Assembly: GCA_021795395.1 (NCBI GenBank)
Contig: JAJYPN010000026.1
Coordinates: forward strand, 1-39,733
Direction: 5' to 3'
DNA length: 39,733 bases
Source of the DNA: Pseudomonadota bacterium
GTDB lineage: Bacteria > Pseudomonadota > Gammaproteobacteria > Burkholderiales > Sulfuriferulaceae
Shown here piece by piece: positions 16,409 to 26,100 of the stretch; position 1 is the stretch's first letter; each line of letters starts with the position of its first letter. The translations under genes and the position numbers were made by a program. Below the pieces are notes generated by a model. The model saw nothing but the letters and a program-made list of their open reading frames with translations, was not told the DNA's origin and searched no databases.

Positions 16409-18580
16409 ATGCTAGAGAAGCCGGTATCTGTGAAATTTGAAGAAGGTATTTCGTATTTTAAAAATATCTTTGAAGACATGCAGGATATGATCGTCATGTT
16501 CGAACCGGATACCTTGCGATACATTTATTTCAATCGTGCAGCGATCCGTGGCTTGGGATATGGCAGGGAAGAAGTTGTGCAATTGACGTTACGCCAGTTG
16601 TGTCCTGAACTCCCTGAAGAGGAGTTTCGGCGTCGTATCGGTTCGCTGGATAAAGGGAAAAACAGCCCTCTGCTTTTTGAAACCGTAAAACGGCGTAAGG
16701 ACGGTACCGATTTTCCCGTCGAATTATTGATCTACCTCGTTAAACCTATCGAGAACACCGATATCTGCCTTGGAATCGTACACGGCAAATCATATCGGTC
16801 GCAGAAGACGTTAGCGTCACCGCAGAACGGCCTGGGCCCGGTTGCCGTGGATGGTGCGGAAGCCGGTGAGCAGGATGTATTCGCACAATTAGACGCGAAG
16901 GAAGCACAGCAACTGATCAATCTTCTGGTCATGCATAGCGGCGAATCGATGTTGATTACCGATAGTCTCGGAAATATTCTCGGCGTAAACCAGGCTTTTA
17001 CAATGGTAACCGGTTATACCGCGGCCGAAGTCGTCGGCAAGAATTCCAGTATCTTGCGCTCCGGCCGGCATAATCACAGTTTCTATCGCGCGATGTGGGA
17101 AGGCATCAACGCTTCCGGTCATTGGCAGGGCGAAATCTGGAATCGGCGCAAGAGCGGCGAGCTTTATCTCGAATGGATCACTATCAATACCTTCTACACG
17201 ACGGACAAGTCGGAACGGCGACATGTCGGCCTGTTCTCCGATATCACCAGGAAAAAAACGTCGGAAGAATTGGTATGGCAACAAGCCAATTTCGATATGT
17301 TGACGGGATTGCCTAATCGCCACATGTTCCAGTCGAGGCTGGAGCTCGAAATAAAAAAGTCCAGGCAAGACGGGTCCTCGATAGCCTTGCTGTTTCTGGA
17401 TATCGATAATTTCAAGGAAGTGAACGATTCGTTGGGGCATAATTTCGGTGATCTGCTGCTGGTCGAAGCCGCCAAGCGCATCCAGAATTGCGTCACCGAA
17501 CCGGATGCGGTCGCGCGCATCAGCAGCGACGAATTTGCCGTGATCATTCCGGCGTTTGAAGATGTCGCTAAAATCGACCGCGTTATTCATGCTGTCATGG
17601 ATCGAATCAGCGAGCCGTTTATATTGGGCGAAGAGAAGTCGTTTATATCCGTCAGCGTGGGAGTAAGTATCTATCCCGAGGATGCGACGACTGCCGAAAC
17701 ATTGCTCAAAAATGCCGGGCAGGCCATGCATGCCGCGAAATCGCAAGGACGCAACAGTCATTGTTATTTTACCGCGGCCATGCAAAATACGGCAACAATG
17801 AAAAGAAAAATGGTTAACGAATTACGTGTAGCGCTGATCGAGGAGCAGTTCCGAGTATTTTATCAGCCTATCGTAACGCTCAATAACGGCGCTCTGCATA
17901 AAGCGGAAGCGTTGATACGCTGGCAACATCCTGTCCGTGGTTTGATCAACCCTGCCGAATTCATTCCGATAGCTGAAGAAGTAGGTGTCGTAACCGCCAT
18001 AGGGGACTGGGTGTTTCATGAAGTGGCCAGACAAGTCGCCGGCTGGCGAGCAGCGTATTATGCAAAGTTTCAGATCAGCATCAATGTTTCTCCCGTTCAG
18101 TTTCGCCACTATGGCGCCAATTTCGAAGCCTGGTTCCAATATCTCAACGAACTGAAATTGCCGGGACAGAGTCTGGTTGTCGAAATTACAGAAGGATTGC
18201 TGCTCGATGTCCATGCCTCGGTTACCAGCCAGCTACTGGCGTTTCGTGATGCCGGAATCCGGGTATCTCTCGACGATTTCGGTACCGGATATTCAGCTTT
18301 GTCCTATCTCAAAAAATTCGATATCGATTATCTGAAGATCGATCAGACTTTTGTGCGCGATCTGGAGCACGATGCCAATGACATGGCTTTATGCGAGGCG
18401 ATTATCGTCATGGCTCATAAACTCGGTTTGAAAGTGATCGCGGAAGGCATAGAAACGGAACAGCAGCGGCGTTTGCTGGCGGAAGTAGGCTGCGATTACG
18501 GTCAGGGTTATCTGTTCTCGGCACCGGTTGCGGCCAGAGAATTCGAATCGCGATTAAAAGCCACCTATCCCGATTCTTAG
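16409..18580 (+). CDS. PAS-PAS-GGDEF-EAL protein, probable c-di-GMP phosphodiesterase
   Basis: 723 residues; the ATG follows AGGAGGA. PAS domain 1 is at about residues 12-128 and PAS domain 2 at about 165-285. The GGDEF domain (about 292-455) has its signature changed to SSDEF at 372-376, so diguanylate cyclase activity is unlikely; it may bind GTP as a regulatory site. The EAL domain (about 468-715) is complete: AEALIRW (Glu500), the Asn of NVSPVQF, EITEG, DDFGTGYSALSYL, DYLKIDQTFV, AEGIETEQQ and YGQGY. It should therefore hydrolyse c-di-GMP under control of ligands or redox sensed by the PAS domains. No signal peptide or membrane helices. It converges on the capsule genes, and c-di-GMP commonly controls surface polysaccharides, but a link here is only positional. 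Confidence 0.93.
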   Translation: MLEKPVSVKFEEGISYFKNIFEDMQDMIVMFEPDTLRYIYFNRAAIRGLGYGREEVVQLTLRQLCPELPEEEFRRRIGSLDKGKNSPLLFETVKRRKDGTDFPVELLIYLVKPIENTDICLGIVHGKSYRSQKTLASPQNGLGPVAVDGAEAGEQDVFAQLDAKEAQQLINLLVMHSGESMLITDSLGNILGVNQAFTMVTGYTAAEVVGKNSSILRSGRHNHSFYRAMWEGINASGHWQGEIWNRRKSGELYLEWITINTFYTTDKSERRHVGLFSDITRKKTSEELVWQQANFDMLTGLPNRHMFQSRLELEIKKSRQDGSSIALLFLDIDNFKEVNDSLGHNFGDLLLVEAAKRIQNCVTEPDAVARISSDEFAVIIPAFEDVAKIDRVIHAVMDRISEPFILGEEKSFISVSVGVSIYPEDATTAETLLKNAGQAMHAAKSQGRNSHCYFTAAMQNTATMKRKMVNELRVALIEEQFRVFYQPIVTLNNGALHKAEALIRWQHPVRGLINPAEFIPIAEEVGVVTAIGDWVFHEVARQVAGWRAAYYAKFQISINVSPVQFRHYGANFEAWFQYLNELKLPGQSLVVEITEGLLLDVHASVTSQLLAFRDAGIRVSLDDFGTGYSALSYLKKFDIDYLKIDQTFVRDLEHDANDMALCEAIIVMAHKLGLKVIAEGIETEQQRRLLAEVGCDYGQGYLFSAPVAAREFESRLKATYPDS

Positions 18581-18582
18581 CG

Positions 18583-18599
18583 CCGGCTGTAAAAGCCGG
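18583..18599. terminator. Weak hairpin between convergent genes
   Basis: CCGGCT pairs with AGCCGG around a five-base loop in the 46-base gap between the GGDEF-EAL stop and the kpsC-like stop. There is no T-run, so it is a poor intrinsic terminator; it may serve both strands weakly. Confidence 0.3.
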
Positions 18600-18626
18600 G
18601 CGCGGGCGATCCGGTTCGGCCTGCAT

Positions 18627-19667
18627 CTAGCGTACGCCGATGATGCGGCGAAGAAATATGCGGATGAATCGGCGCCACCAGGGAACCTTGCCGCCGGTAC
18701 GGATGCGCCAGGCGGTCAGTTCGTCCAGCGCGTGTTCGGGCGAGATCAATCGTTTGCGGTCGCGGCTCAGATACAGGGGGTAGTCGATCAGTACCCCGGC
18801 CACCAGTTCATCCATATCCAAACGCCGCTGGCGCCGGGCTATCGGCAGGATATCGCGTGTCAGACCCCATCCGGCATAAAACGGCTGCCCGTAACATATT
18901 ACCTTTTTCCCGCGCAATAGCGCTTCGAATCCGGCCAGTGAGGTAATAACATGCACTTCGTCCACCTGCAACAATAAATCGCCCATGCCGGCTTGTGTGA
19001 CGACTTCGTCGCACCAGCGACGGGCTTCGCCTTCGCTCTTTCCCTCCGCCCGCAACCTGGCCTGCACGTCAGGATGGGGCTTATAGACGAGATAGGCATC
19101 GGGGTTGGCATTGCGCACCGATTGCAATAATCCGATATTGGTGCGTATTCCCGGCGCGCCAAACGCCAATGAAGCATCGCTCTCGACCTGGCCCGGTACC
19201 AAAATCACCCGAGTGGCGTGTTTCGGGCGCTTCCAGGTTTCGGCCCCGATATTGTATTTGGTCAGGCCGGAGGTGACGACACGCTGGCGCAAGGCGGCCG
19301 CACGCGCCAGCAGGGCAGAATCGAAAACATGCGTTGCGAGATGTTCTTCCAGATCGGAAGGGCGTGTCGCATCATAATAAATACCCTGTTTATCGACGAT
19401 CCACGACATGGGGCGAATCAGATCCGCGCCCAGACCGACCGAACGCAGAAAGCCGTCTTCCATGCGCAGTATCGGTATGCCGTCAATGGCTTCGTCGGGT
19501 ATAGCCCGCATTCCCCACAGCACCAGACTGGCGTCGGGCAGCAGGTTCGCTGCGTGTTCGATGAAGCGGATTTTGCTGTGGGGAAAGCATTGCCGCACTA
19601 CCGGCCGTTTCCAGTAGGGGAACTGATAAATGCAGAGCAGGTGGGGTATTGCGTCCTGCCTTGTCAA
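18627..19667 (-). CDS. Single-domain KpsC-type capsule Kdo transferase
   Basis: 346 residues, about half of full KpsC (about 675). It matches the C-terminal KpsC domain: LRMEDGFLRSVGLGADL, then GIYYDATRPSDLE, ILVPGQVESDASL, VYKPHPDV, and ITSLAGFEALLRGKKVICYG with PFYAGWGL. KpsC has two retaining beta-Kdo transferase domains that build the poly-Kdo linker between a lipid and group 2-type capsule, acting at the inner face of the cytoplasmic membrane. Only one domain is present, so linker chemistry may differ or the other half is encoded elsewhere. The start is TTG, overlapping the vapC stop (TTGA); no ATG is available near the N-terminus. The toxin-antitoxin genes upstream may have displaced an original front half. 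It ends 46 bases from the convergent GGDEF-EAL gene. Confidence 0.85.
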   Translation of the reverse strand: MTRQDAIPHLLCIYQFPYWKRPVVRQCFPHSKIRFIEHAANLLPDASLVLWGMRAIPDEAIDGIPILRMEDGFLRSVGLGADLIRPMSWIVDKQGIYYDATRPSDLEEHLATHVFDSALLARAAALRQRVVTSGLTKYNIGAETWKRPKHATRVILVPGQVESDASLAFGAPGIRTNIGLLQSVRNANPDAYLVYKPHPDVQARLRAEGKSEGEARRWCDEVVTQAGMGDLLLQVDEVHVITSLAGFEALLRGKKVICYGQPFYAGWGLTRDILPIARRQRRLDMDELVAGVLIDYPLYLSRDRKRLISPEHALDELTAWRIRTGGKVPWWRRFIRIFLRRIIGVR

Positions 19668-20050
19668 GCCAACCTCACCGGACCTTGATACTGTGCCACG
19701 ACCGCATCATTGGTCAGTAATATAATTCCCTCTACCATTGCTTGCGCAATAAGCAGTCTGTCGAATGGGTCTTTGTGAACCGGAGGCAGGACATCGAGTG
19801 CAACCGCATGTTCACTGAGTATCGGCAGCTCGCGGTATCCGTTGTCGATCAAGCCGCGACGCAACATGCGCGCATCGACCAGAAAATCGGGCCGATTCAG
19901 TCCGGATTTGATGGCGATTTCCCATAGGCTCGCTACGCTGAAATAGAGTGCATTCGCGGGTTCTGACATCATAGTTCGAGCGTCTGCGGGCACACGCTCG
20001 ATATTGTCCGCAGCCCAAATCAGCAGATGGGTATCCAGCAGTAGCTTCAA
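19664..20050 (-). CDS. VapC-type PIN-domain toxin
   Basis: 128 residues, the usual length. The acidic active site is complete: Asp6 in LLLDTHLLIWA, Glu44 in SLWEIAIKSG, Asp94/Asp97 in KDPFDRLL and Asp115 in LLTNDAVV. PIN toxins are metal-dependent RNases, often acting on tRNA or rRNA. The start overlaps the stop of the antitoxin gene by 4 nt (ATGA), so the pair is translationally coupled. Its stop in turn overlaps the TTG of the kpsC-like gene, making toxin-antitoxin translation a possible driver of kpsC. Confidence 0.93.
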   Translation of the reverse strand: MKLLLDTHLLIWAADNIERVPADARTMMSEPANALYFSVASLWEIAIKSGLNRPDFLVDARMLRRGLIDNGYRELPILSEHAVALDVLPPVHKDPFDRLLIAQAMVEGIILLTNDAVVAQYQGPVRLA

Positions 20051-20292
20051 ATCTTGCTCTCGAACAGTTCTTGAATCTCGGCCACGCCCATCGTATTAAA
20101 ATCGTCCGGCACCTTGGTCTGACCGGACATAAATCCGAATCGTTTCATTTGCGACGATTCCGGTGTATCCAATGCGATCACTTTTACCATGGGTTTGCCT
20201 GCCTTGGCGATCAGGAACGACTCTCCTTTGGCCGCCATTTCGACCAGTTTGGAAAGCTGTGTTTTAGCCTCATGTATGTTATAGGTTTGCAT
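20047..20292 (-). CDS. Phd/YefM-family antitoxin
   Basis: 81 residues. Starts MQTYNIHEAKTQLSKLVEMA, the classic Phd/YefM N-terminal DNA-binding region, and continues with GESFLIAKAGKPMVKVIALD. The C-terminal tail (FNTMGVAEIQELFE) should wrap the toxin. It would neutralise the PIN toxin encoded next and repress the shared promoter. The first gene of the pair, standing 79 bases after the glycosyltransferase gene. Confidence 0.93.
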   Translation of the reverse strand: MQTYNIHEAKTQLSKLVEMAAKGESFLIAKAGKPMVKVIALDTPESSQMKRFGFMSGQTKVPDDFNTMGVAEIQELFESKI

Positions 20293-20311
20293 GGCTGCCT
20301 CATATGGATCA

Positions 20312-20332
20312 AGTTTAATGGACTTAGTTTAA
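20312..20332. promoter_or_regulatory. Candidate antitoxin operator
   Basis: AGTTTAA occurs twice in direct repeat at 20312-20318 and 20326-20332 (14-bp period), 20-40 bases upstream of the antitoxin start. Position suits Phd-type autorepression; the assignment is by position only. Confidence 0.3.
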
Positions 20333-20371
20333 ATGATGAGAGCTCGCAGTGCAAGGACTCGATACAATGCC

Positions 20372-21514
20372 TCATAGTTGCGCCAACAGGGCGTCGACCC
20401 TGGCAAAATGCGCTTCCCAGGTGGGTGATACAAACGTTTTCAGCCGAGCCAATTGCGCTGTCCTGAAAACGCTGTCGGGCTGCAGGTAATCCAGGATCAA
20501 TTCTTCCCAGCGCTTGCCGTCCAGCGGATCGGCGTAGTCGGGAATGTCGGCTGCGATTTCCTGGAATACCGGCAAATCGCTGGCAATTACCGGGACGCCC
20601 ATGGCGAGCGATTCGACCAGCGGGATGCCGTAACCTTCAACGAAAGAGGGAAACAGCAATGCCTGGGTGTAGTGCAGATACGTCGCCAGTTCGGTATCGG
20701 TACAGTCGGAAAGCTCGAATACGATGCCTTTGAGCGCACGGCAGCGTTCGAGCAGATCCACGACATTTTCGCATTCCCAGCCGCGCTGTCCGATCACTAC
20801 CAGACGTGGGGCGGCATGGCCCATGCGCTCGGCCAGCCGTCGCCAGACCTGCAGGATCAGCAGATGATTTTTGCGCGGTTCGATGGTGCTCAGCATGACA
20901 AAATACGGTTCTTTTAGCGGTCGCTCGCGCGGTAACGTCTCCGCCATGCCCGGCGCCAGCAGGGCGGCAATGGTCGGCGGCAAGGCAAGACCGGCGATCC
21001 GCGCGAATTCGGTGAGCCTGTCGAGCGTGTTCTGCGAAATGGCAATTATCGCCGAAGATATCGTCAGCATGTGCCGCATTCGCGTCGTATGCTTGATATC
21101 TTCGTTCGGCCGGCAATACTCGGGATGGGTAATGGGAATCAGATCATGCACCAACATGACTGGCCTGACGCCCATTTTTTGCAGCATGGCCGGATATGCC
21201 GGCTGCTCCAGGCCGCTGTGGCCGGTGTTGAACAGAAAAGCCCCCTCCATCCGCCGCGTACGCCATCCCAGCAATATGCCCAGCGCGATGATGCGCACTG
21301 CCTGCTGCATGGGCATCGGGTGCAGCAGCCAGTCAAACAGCGCTTTCGATTGGGCCTTGGGCAATATCCACGAGCGATAGGCCCAGCGGATGACTGCCTG
21401 CGAGCGCGAACGATAATGCCGGATATAGGCTAATCCTACCCGGTCGACTCCTGTAGGCAAACGGCCTTCCCTGAAGCGTACGACCAGGCGCGTTACATCA
21501 ATCAGAATTATCAC
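20372..21514 (-). CDS. GT4-family glycosyltransferase
   Basis: 380 residues with a GT-B fold of the GT4 family. The N-terminal domain has TGVDRVGLAYIRHY and VMLVHDLIPITHPEY. The C-terminal donor-binding domain has VMLSTIEPRKNHLLIL, LVVIGQRGWE and FPSFVEGYGIPLVESLAMG (the E-x7-E motif), then PVIASDLPVFQEIA. It transfers a sugar from a nucleotide donor, probably during capsule repeat or linker assembly at the cytosolic membrane face. The start is GTG at 21512-21514 with a weak ribosome binding site. It is divergent from the export lipoprotein gene, so regulation is shared in the 370-base gap. Confidence 0.9.
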   Translation of the reverse strand: MIILIDVTRLVVRFREGRLPTGVDRVGLAYIRHYRSRSQAVIRWAYRSWILPKAQSKALFDWLLHPMPMQQAVRIIALGILLGWRTRRMEGAFLFNTGHSGLEQPAYPAMLQKMGVRPVMLVHDLIPITHPEYCRPNEDIKHTTRMRHMLTISSAIIAISQNTLDRLTEFARIAGLALPPTIAALLAPGMAETLPRERPLKEPYFVMLSTIEPRKNHLLILQVWRRLAERMGHAAPRLVVIGQRGWECENVVDLLERCRALKGIVFELSDCTDTELATYLHYTQALLFPSFVEGYGIPLVESLAMGVPVIASDLPVFQEIAADIPDYADPLDGKRWEELILDYLQPDSVFRTAQLARLKTFVSPTWEAHFARVDALLAQL

Positions 21515-21783
21515 GACAACGATTACCCATGGAATTATGAATTATGGAATGGCAAGCCGATTTGACCCGAATAACGGTCGCTTTTCGCCATGACGACTAA
21601 ATGTTGAAATATTATCCCTGTATAGTAATGTAACTTACCATAAGAATTTACGACTAACCATTTTAAATTGTCGGCACTTGTAAAATCTCCATCAAAGCGG
21701 GATGCGTTCGATGCAGGCTTAATTTATGCCGTATCGGGACGATATAGAGAATAATTATGGATTTGATAAGTTGGAGGGGAGTA

Positions 21784-21867
21784 ATGCGGTTAAAATATAA
21801 AGCTGTGACAGCGGATTGCTGTCATGCAATAGCCAGTGTCTTGCTTGATATGTTTTACGTTCATTGA
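21784..21867 (+). CDS. 27-codon leader ORF upstream of the export gene
   Basis: ATG at 21784 follows TTGGAGGGGAGTA, one of the strongest Shine-Dalgarno sequences in the window. It encodes 27 residues ending in DMFYVH and stops at 21865-21867, 20 bases before the GTG of the lipoprotein gene, in a different frame. A hairpin lies within it. It may act as a leader peptide controlling translation or transcription of the cluster. The product resembles no known peptide. Confidence 0.4.
   Translation: MRLKYKAVTADCCHAIASVLLDMFYVH
21806..21824 (+). repeat. Hairpin inside the leader ORF
   Basis: TGACAGC pairs perfectly with GCTGTCA around a GGATT loop, extendable by G-U pairs. A ribosome on the leader ORF would disrupt it, a setting for translation-dependent control. 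Confidence 0.45.
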
Positions 21868-21887
21868 ATATTTATTTGGATTGGTGT

Positions 21888-23096
21888 GTGAAATTCACGA
21901 CTCGTTTTATATCGAATTTCGGGCTGCGCATTTTGTTTGCGCTTGTTTTGATATCAGCGTTGGGAGGATGTTCGACTTATCCTGGGTGGCTGCCGTCGGA
22001 TGGCCCCAGCCGGCAACAAGTGATGGATAGCCAGAACAATAAGGTGGTGCAGGGTATACATGTCGTACAGGTGAATGATATCGTTGCGCGCGCCTTGCTG
22101 GCAGAGCGCAAAAAAGCCCTGTTCTCGGAAGCGTTCGATCGCTCCACGCATCATGCGTACGTCGTGGGCGACGGCGACGTAATCCAGGTTTCGGTGTGGG
22201 AAGCGCCGCCGGCATTGTTGTTCGGCAGCGCTCCGGCAGTACCCGGAATGGCGGTGACGTCTTCGCAGGTGACAACATTTCCCGAAGAAATGGTGGGCGA
22301 TGCAGGCACCATCAATATTCCTTTCGCCGGGCAAATACTTTGTGCCGGACTATCTCTGCAGCAAATCGAAACCGCGATCACCGACAGACTGAAGGACAAG
22401 GCGCACGATCCGCAGGTGCTGGTGCGTATGATACGCAACAATACCGATAACGTGACGGTGGTGGGCGAAGTGGCCGCCAGTACGCGTATGCCGCTTACGG
22501 CACGTGGCGAGCGTCTGCTCGATGCGCTGGCCGCTGCCGGCGGCGTTCGTCAGCCCGTCGACAAGATGACTCTGCAGGTGACGCGCGGCGACAGCGTACA
22601 GTCTTTGCCGTTGGCGACCATTATTGCCGACCCCAGGCAAAACATCGTACTGCAGCCAGGCGATGTGATTACCGCGATGTACCAGCCCTTAAGCTTTACC
22701 GTACTGGGAGCGACAGGCAAAAATGCGGAAATCAATTTCGAAGCCAAAGGCATTTCGCTGACTCAGGCGCTGGCACGTGCGGGCGGCCTTCAGGATAGTC
22801 TGGCCGATGCGCGCGCGGTGTTCATTTTCCGCCTGGAAGATCGCAAAGCCCTGCCGTGGGCCATACCGCCTGTGACTACGCCGGACGGAAAAGTGCCGGT
22901 AGTATATCAGTTGAACCTCAAGGATCCGGCCAGCTTTTTTGTGGCGCAAAACTTTCCCATGGACGACAAGGATGTCATGTACGTATCTAACGCGCCGGTT
23001 GCGGAATTGCAGAAATTCCTGAACATTATTGTTTCCGTGATCTACCCGCTGGTGAATGTGGGAACGATAGGAACATTGGGAACGATCCGGTTCTGA
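21888..23096 (+). CDS. Wza/KpsD-type polysaccharide export outer-membrane lipoprotein
   Basis: 402 residues from the GTG at 21888. The signal peptide has a hydrophobic core (ILFALVLISAL) and a lipobox ending LGGC, lipidated at Cys28. An in-frame TTG at 21864 would add eight residues ahead of the signal and lies over the leader ORF. The polysaccharide export domain (YVVGDGDVIQVSVWEAP) is followed by AGTINIPFAGQILCAGLSLQQIE and SLBB-type segments (VTVVGEVAASTRMPL, FTVLGATGKNAEINF). Such proteins form the octameric channel carrying capsule across the periplasm and outer membrane. It is the first gene of the plus-strand run leading into the PKS. No inner-membrane ABC transporter (KpsM/KpsT) or Wzx/Wzy partner is visible in the window. 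Confidence 0.92.
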   Translation: MKFTTRFISNFGLRILFALVLISALGGCSTYPGWLPSDGPSRQQVMDSQNNKVVQGIHVVQVNDIVARALLAERKKALFSEAFDRSTHHAYVVGDGDVIQVSVWEAPPALLFGSAPAVPGMAVTSSQVTTFPEEMVGDAGTINIPFAGQILCAGLSLQQIETAITDRLKDKAHDPQVLVRMIRNNTDNVTVVGEVAASTRMPLTARGERLLDALAAAGGVRQPVDKMTLQVTRGDSVQSLPLATIIADPRQNIVLQPGDVITAMYQPLSFTVLGATGKNAEINFEAKGISLTQALARAGGLQDSLADARAVFIFRLEDRKALPWAIPPVTTPDGKVPVVYQLNLKDPASFFVAQNFPMDDKDVMYVSNAPVAELQKFLNIIVSVIYPLVNVGTIGTLGTIRF

Positions 23097-23188
23097 TTGC
23101 GTATCATTGGTTTGGGGAAAAATCGTAATACAAGGCATTGCAGCGATGAGTCGGCCATGCTCTCATTATACGAATACACAGGAAAACG

Positions 23189-26100
23189 ATGCAGAAAAAA
23201 ATAGCTATTCTCGGATATTCATTTCGTTTCCCGGGAACAAACCGTCACGATTACTGGAAACATCTGCTTGATGGCCGCGATCTGGTCACCGAAGTCGAGA
23301 GCGAACGATGGGCGATGGAGACGTTCCGCCATCCCGATAAATCTCATCCCGGGACGAGTTATACCTTCGCAGCGGGCTCGATAGGCGACGTATCGAAATT
23401 CGACGCCGATTTTTTCGGCATCTCCCCTCGCGAAGCCGCTTTGATGGACCCGCAACAGCGTCTGCTGCTGGAAATGGGCTGGGAAGCGCTGGAAAATGCC
23501 GGGATCAAGCCCTCATCCATGCGCGGCAGCGCGTGCGGCGTGTACATAGGCATCGCCAGTAATGATTACGCATACCGCCTGGCGGACGATTTGAACGCGG
23601 TGGACGCCTCGACCGCGACCGGCGTCACATCGAGCATAGCCGCCAATCGCCTGTCGTATGTGCTGGATCTGCATGGCCCCAGCATGGCGCTCGATACGGC
23701 TTGTTCGTCGTCACTGGTGGCGTTTCATCAGGCCTGCCAGTCCATCGCGGCGGGCGAGAGCACGATGGCGCTGGTGGGCGGCGTGAGCCTGCATTTGCAT
23801 CCGTACGGCTTTATTACCTTTTCCAAGGCATCGATGCTGTCCCGGCGCGGCCGCTGTCAGGTATTCGATGCCGTCGGCGACGGCTACGTGCGCTCCGAGG
23901 GAGGCGGTGTGTTCCTGCTCAAGGATTACGATCAGGCGCTGATGGACGGCGATACTATCCTGGCCACAGTGGCGGCTTCGGGAGTGAATACCGACGGCAG
24001 AAAATCGGGATTGACCGTTCCCAATGCCGATGCCCAAGCGGAATTGTTAATCCGGACTTACGCCCATGCTGGCATCGATCCTGAAGCGATCGATTATCTG
24101 GAAGCGCACGGTACCGGGACGACCGTAGGCGATCCGCTGGAGGCGATGGCCATCGGGCGTGCGCTCGGCCGACGCCGTCCGAGGTCGAATCCCTTGCCGA
24201 TCGGCTCGATCAAAAGTAATCTCGGACATATGGAAGCGGCATCGGGCATCGCCGGACTGGTCAAGGCGCTGCATTGCATCCGGCAGCGAGAAGTCCCGGC
24301 GACGATCGGTATCCGCACGCTCAATCCGAATATCGATTTCGATGCTTTGAACATCGATGTCGTGACCAAAAACCGTCCATTGAAAGCGCATGGCAAACTG
24401 ATCGTCGGAGTGAATTCGTTCGGATTCGGCGGCGCGAATGCGCACGTCGTGCTGGAGAGCCACGAACCGTCGGTTGCGATCTCCAGAACATCCAGACCGA
24501 AAAAAATACCGGCAACGCCTGCGGTCGCCATATTGCCACTCCTGGTGTCGGCAAGGAATCCGAACGGCTTGAAGCAACTCGCTTCCGAATTGTCGCAGTT
24601 TTTGTCTGAAAATCCCGGAATGCCGGTTTACGATCTTGCCTATACTTGCATTTTTCACCGCGAAGCGCATTCGCATCGCGCCGTATTATGGGGAGCGGAT
24701 TCATCGGAGCTGATAACGGCGCTGAACGCTTTTTCTGCCGATGACTCGATGGATGGAGCAGCATCTGTTAGCGGCACTGCTTTGGCAGTCGCATCGGATA
24801 CGGCTTTTATTTATTCCGGCAACGGTTCGCAATGGGCGGGAATGGGGCGAAACTTACTCAAAACCTCGGCCGTATTTTTATCGAGTATTCGCGAAATCGA
24901 TGGTTATTTTCAACAGCATGCCGATTATTCGCTGGAAGCGGAGCTATCGGGGTTGCTAGCTACGCCCAATCGGTATGAATTGACGGAAATCGCCCAACCG
25001 GCCCTGTTCGCCATACAGGTAGGCGTCACCCGCATGTTGGCGGAACGCGGCATCACACCGGCAGCCGTGGCAGGTCACAGCGTCGGCGAAGTGGCGGCGG
25101 CATGGGCTAGCGGCGCATTGTCGCTGGAAGATGCGGTAGCTGTGGTTTATCACCGGAGTCATGCCCAGGGACTGACCAAAGGTTCGGGGCGAATGACCGC
25201 GGTGGGTTGCGGCCTGTCGCAGATCGAGGCTGTGATACATCCACTCGGATTGTCGAATCTGCTGACGGTGGCGGGAGTCAACAGTTCGCGCGGCATTACC
25301 CTGGCGGGCGGGGCGCGCGATCTGGAAAAACTCGAACATCAGCTGGCGCTCGACAATGTATTGTTCAAACGTCTGGATATGGATTATGCATTCCATAGTC
25401 CGGCTATGGATAGCATCGAAGATGTGATTCTACAGTCGCTGGCAGACATTTCGCCCCGCGCCGCCGAAATTCCGTTTTATTCGACGGTGACGGGCACGCG
25501 GTTGAAGGGGACGGAACTGGTCGCCGATTATTGGTGGCGCAATATCCGCAAGCCGGTGTTATTCGAAGCTGCCTGTAAACAAATCCTGAAATCGGGCGCC
25601 ACCGTCTTTATCGAAGTAGGACCCCATGCCGTGATGCGCGGTTATCTGAACGATTGCCTGAAAGATCAAAACGTCGATGGCAGGGTGATTGCAACGCTTC
25701 AGCGCGGCGATGATGCCGAATCCCGTGTTTTGGCCGCCGTCGGTCAAACAGTGATTGCGGGTGCGGTGATCGACTGGAACGCGATTTTCCCGATGAAGGG
25801 AAGGTTTGTCCCGCTGCCTAATTACCCCTGGCAACGCGAACGCCATTGGCATCCGGTTTCACAGGATACAATGGGCTTGCTGTACCGGCATAAAATCCAT
25901 CCCTTATTGGGCTATGCCTTGCGGCAGCATGAACTCACCTGGGAGAACCGGCTGGACACCGGGTATTTACCGAGCCTGGCGGATCATGTGGTCGGCGATG
26001 CCACCGTATTTCCCGGTACCGGTTTCGCAGAATTGGCTCTGGCAGCCGCGCTGGCGTGGAAACCCAACGATCATGCCGAAATCGAAGCGCTGGAAATTCG

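Larger units (their letters stand above)
21515..21887. promoter_or_regulatory. Divergent intergenic region of the capsule cluster
   Basis: 373 bases between the GT4 gene and the export lipoprotein, more A+T-rich than its surroundings. It should carry promoters for both directions, though I see no convincing -35/-10 pair. The right end holds a leader ORF with a hairpin (listed separately). Confidence 0.4.

Noticed and set aside
25979..26020. Altered DH motif (DHVVGDATVFP instead of HxxxGxxxxP) as a sign of an inactive DH
   Set aside because: His933, the proline and the second catalytic Asp1104 are all present, and similar variants occur in active reducing PKSs; not enough to call it dead.
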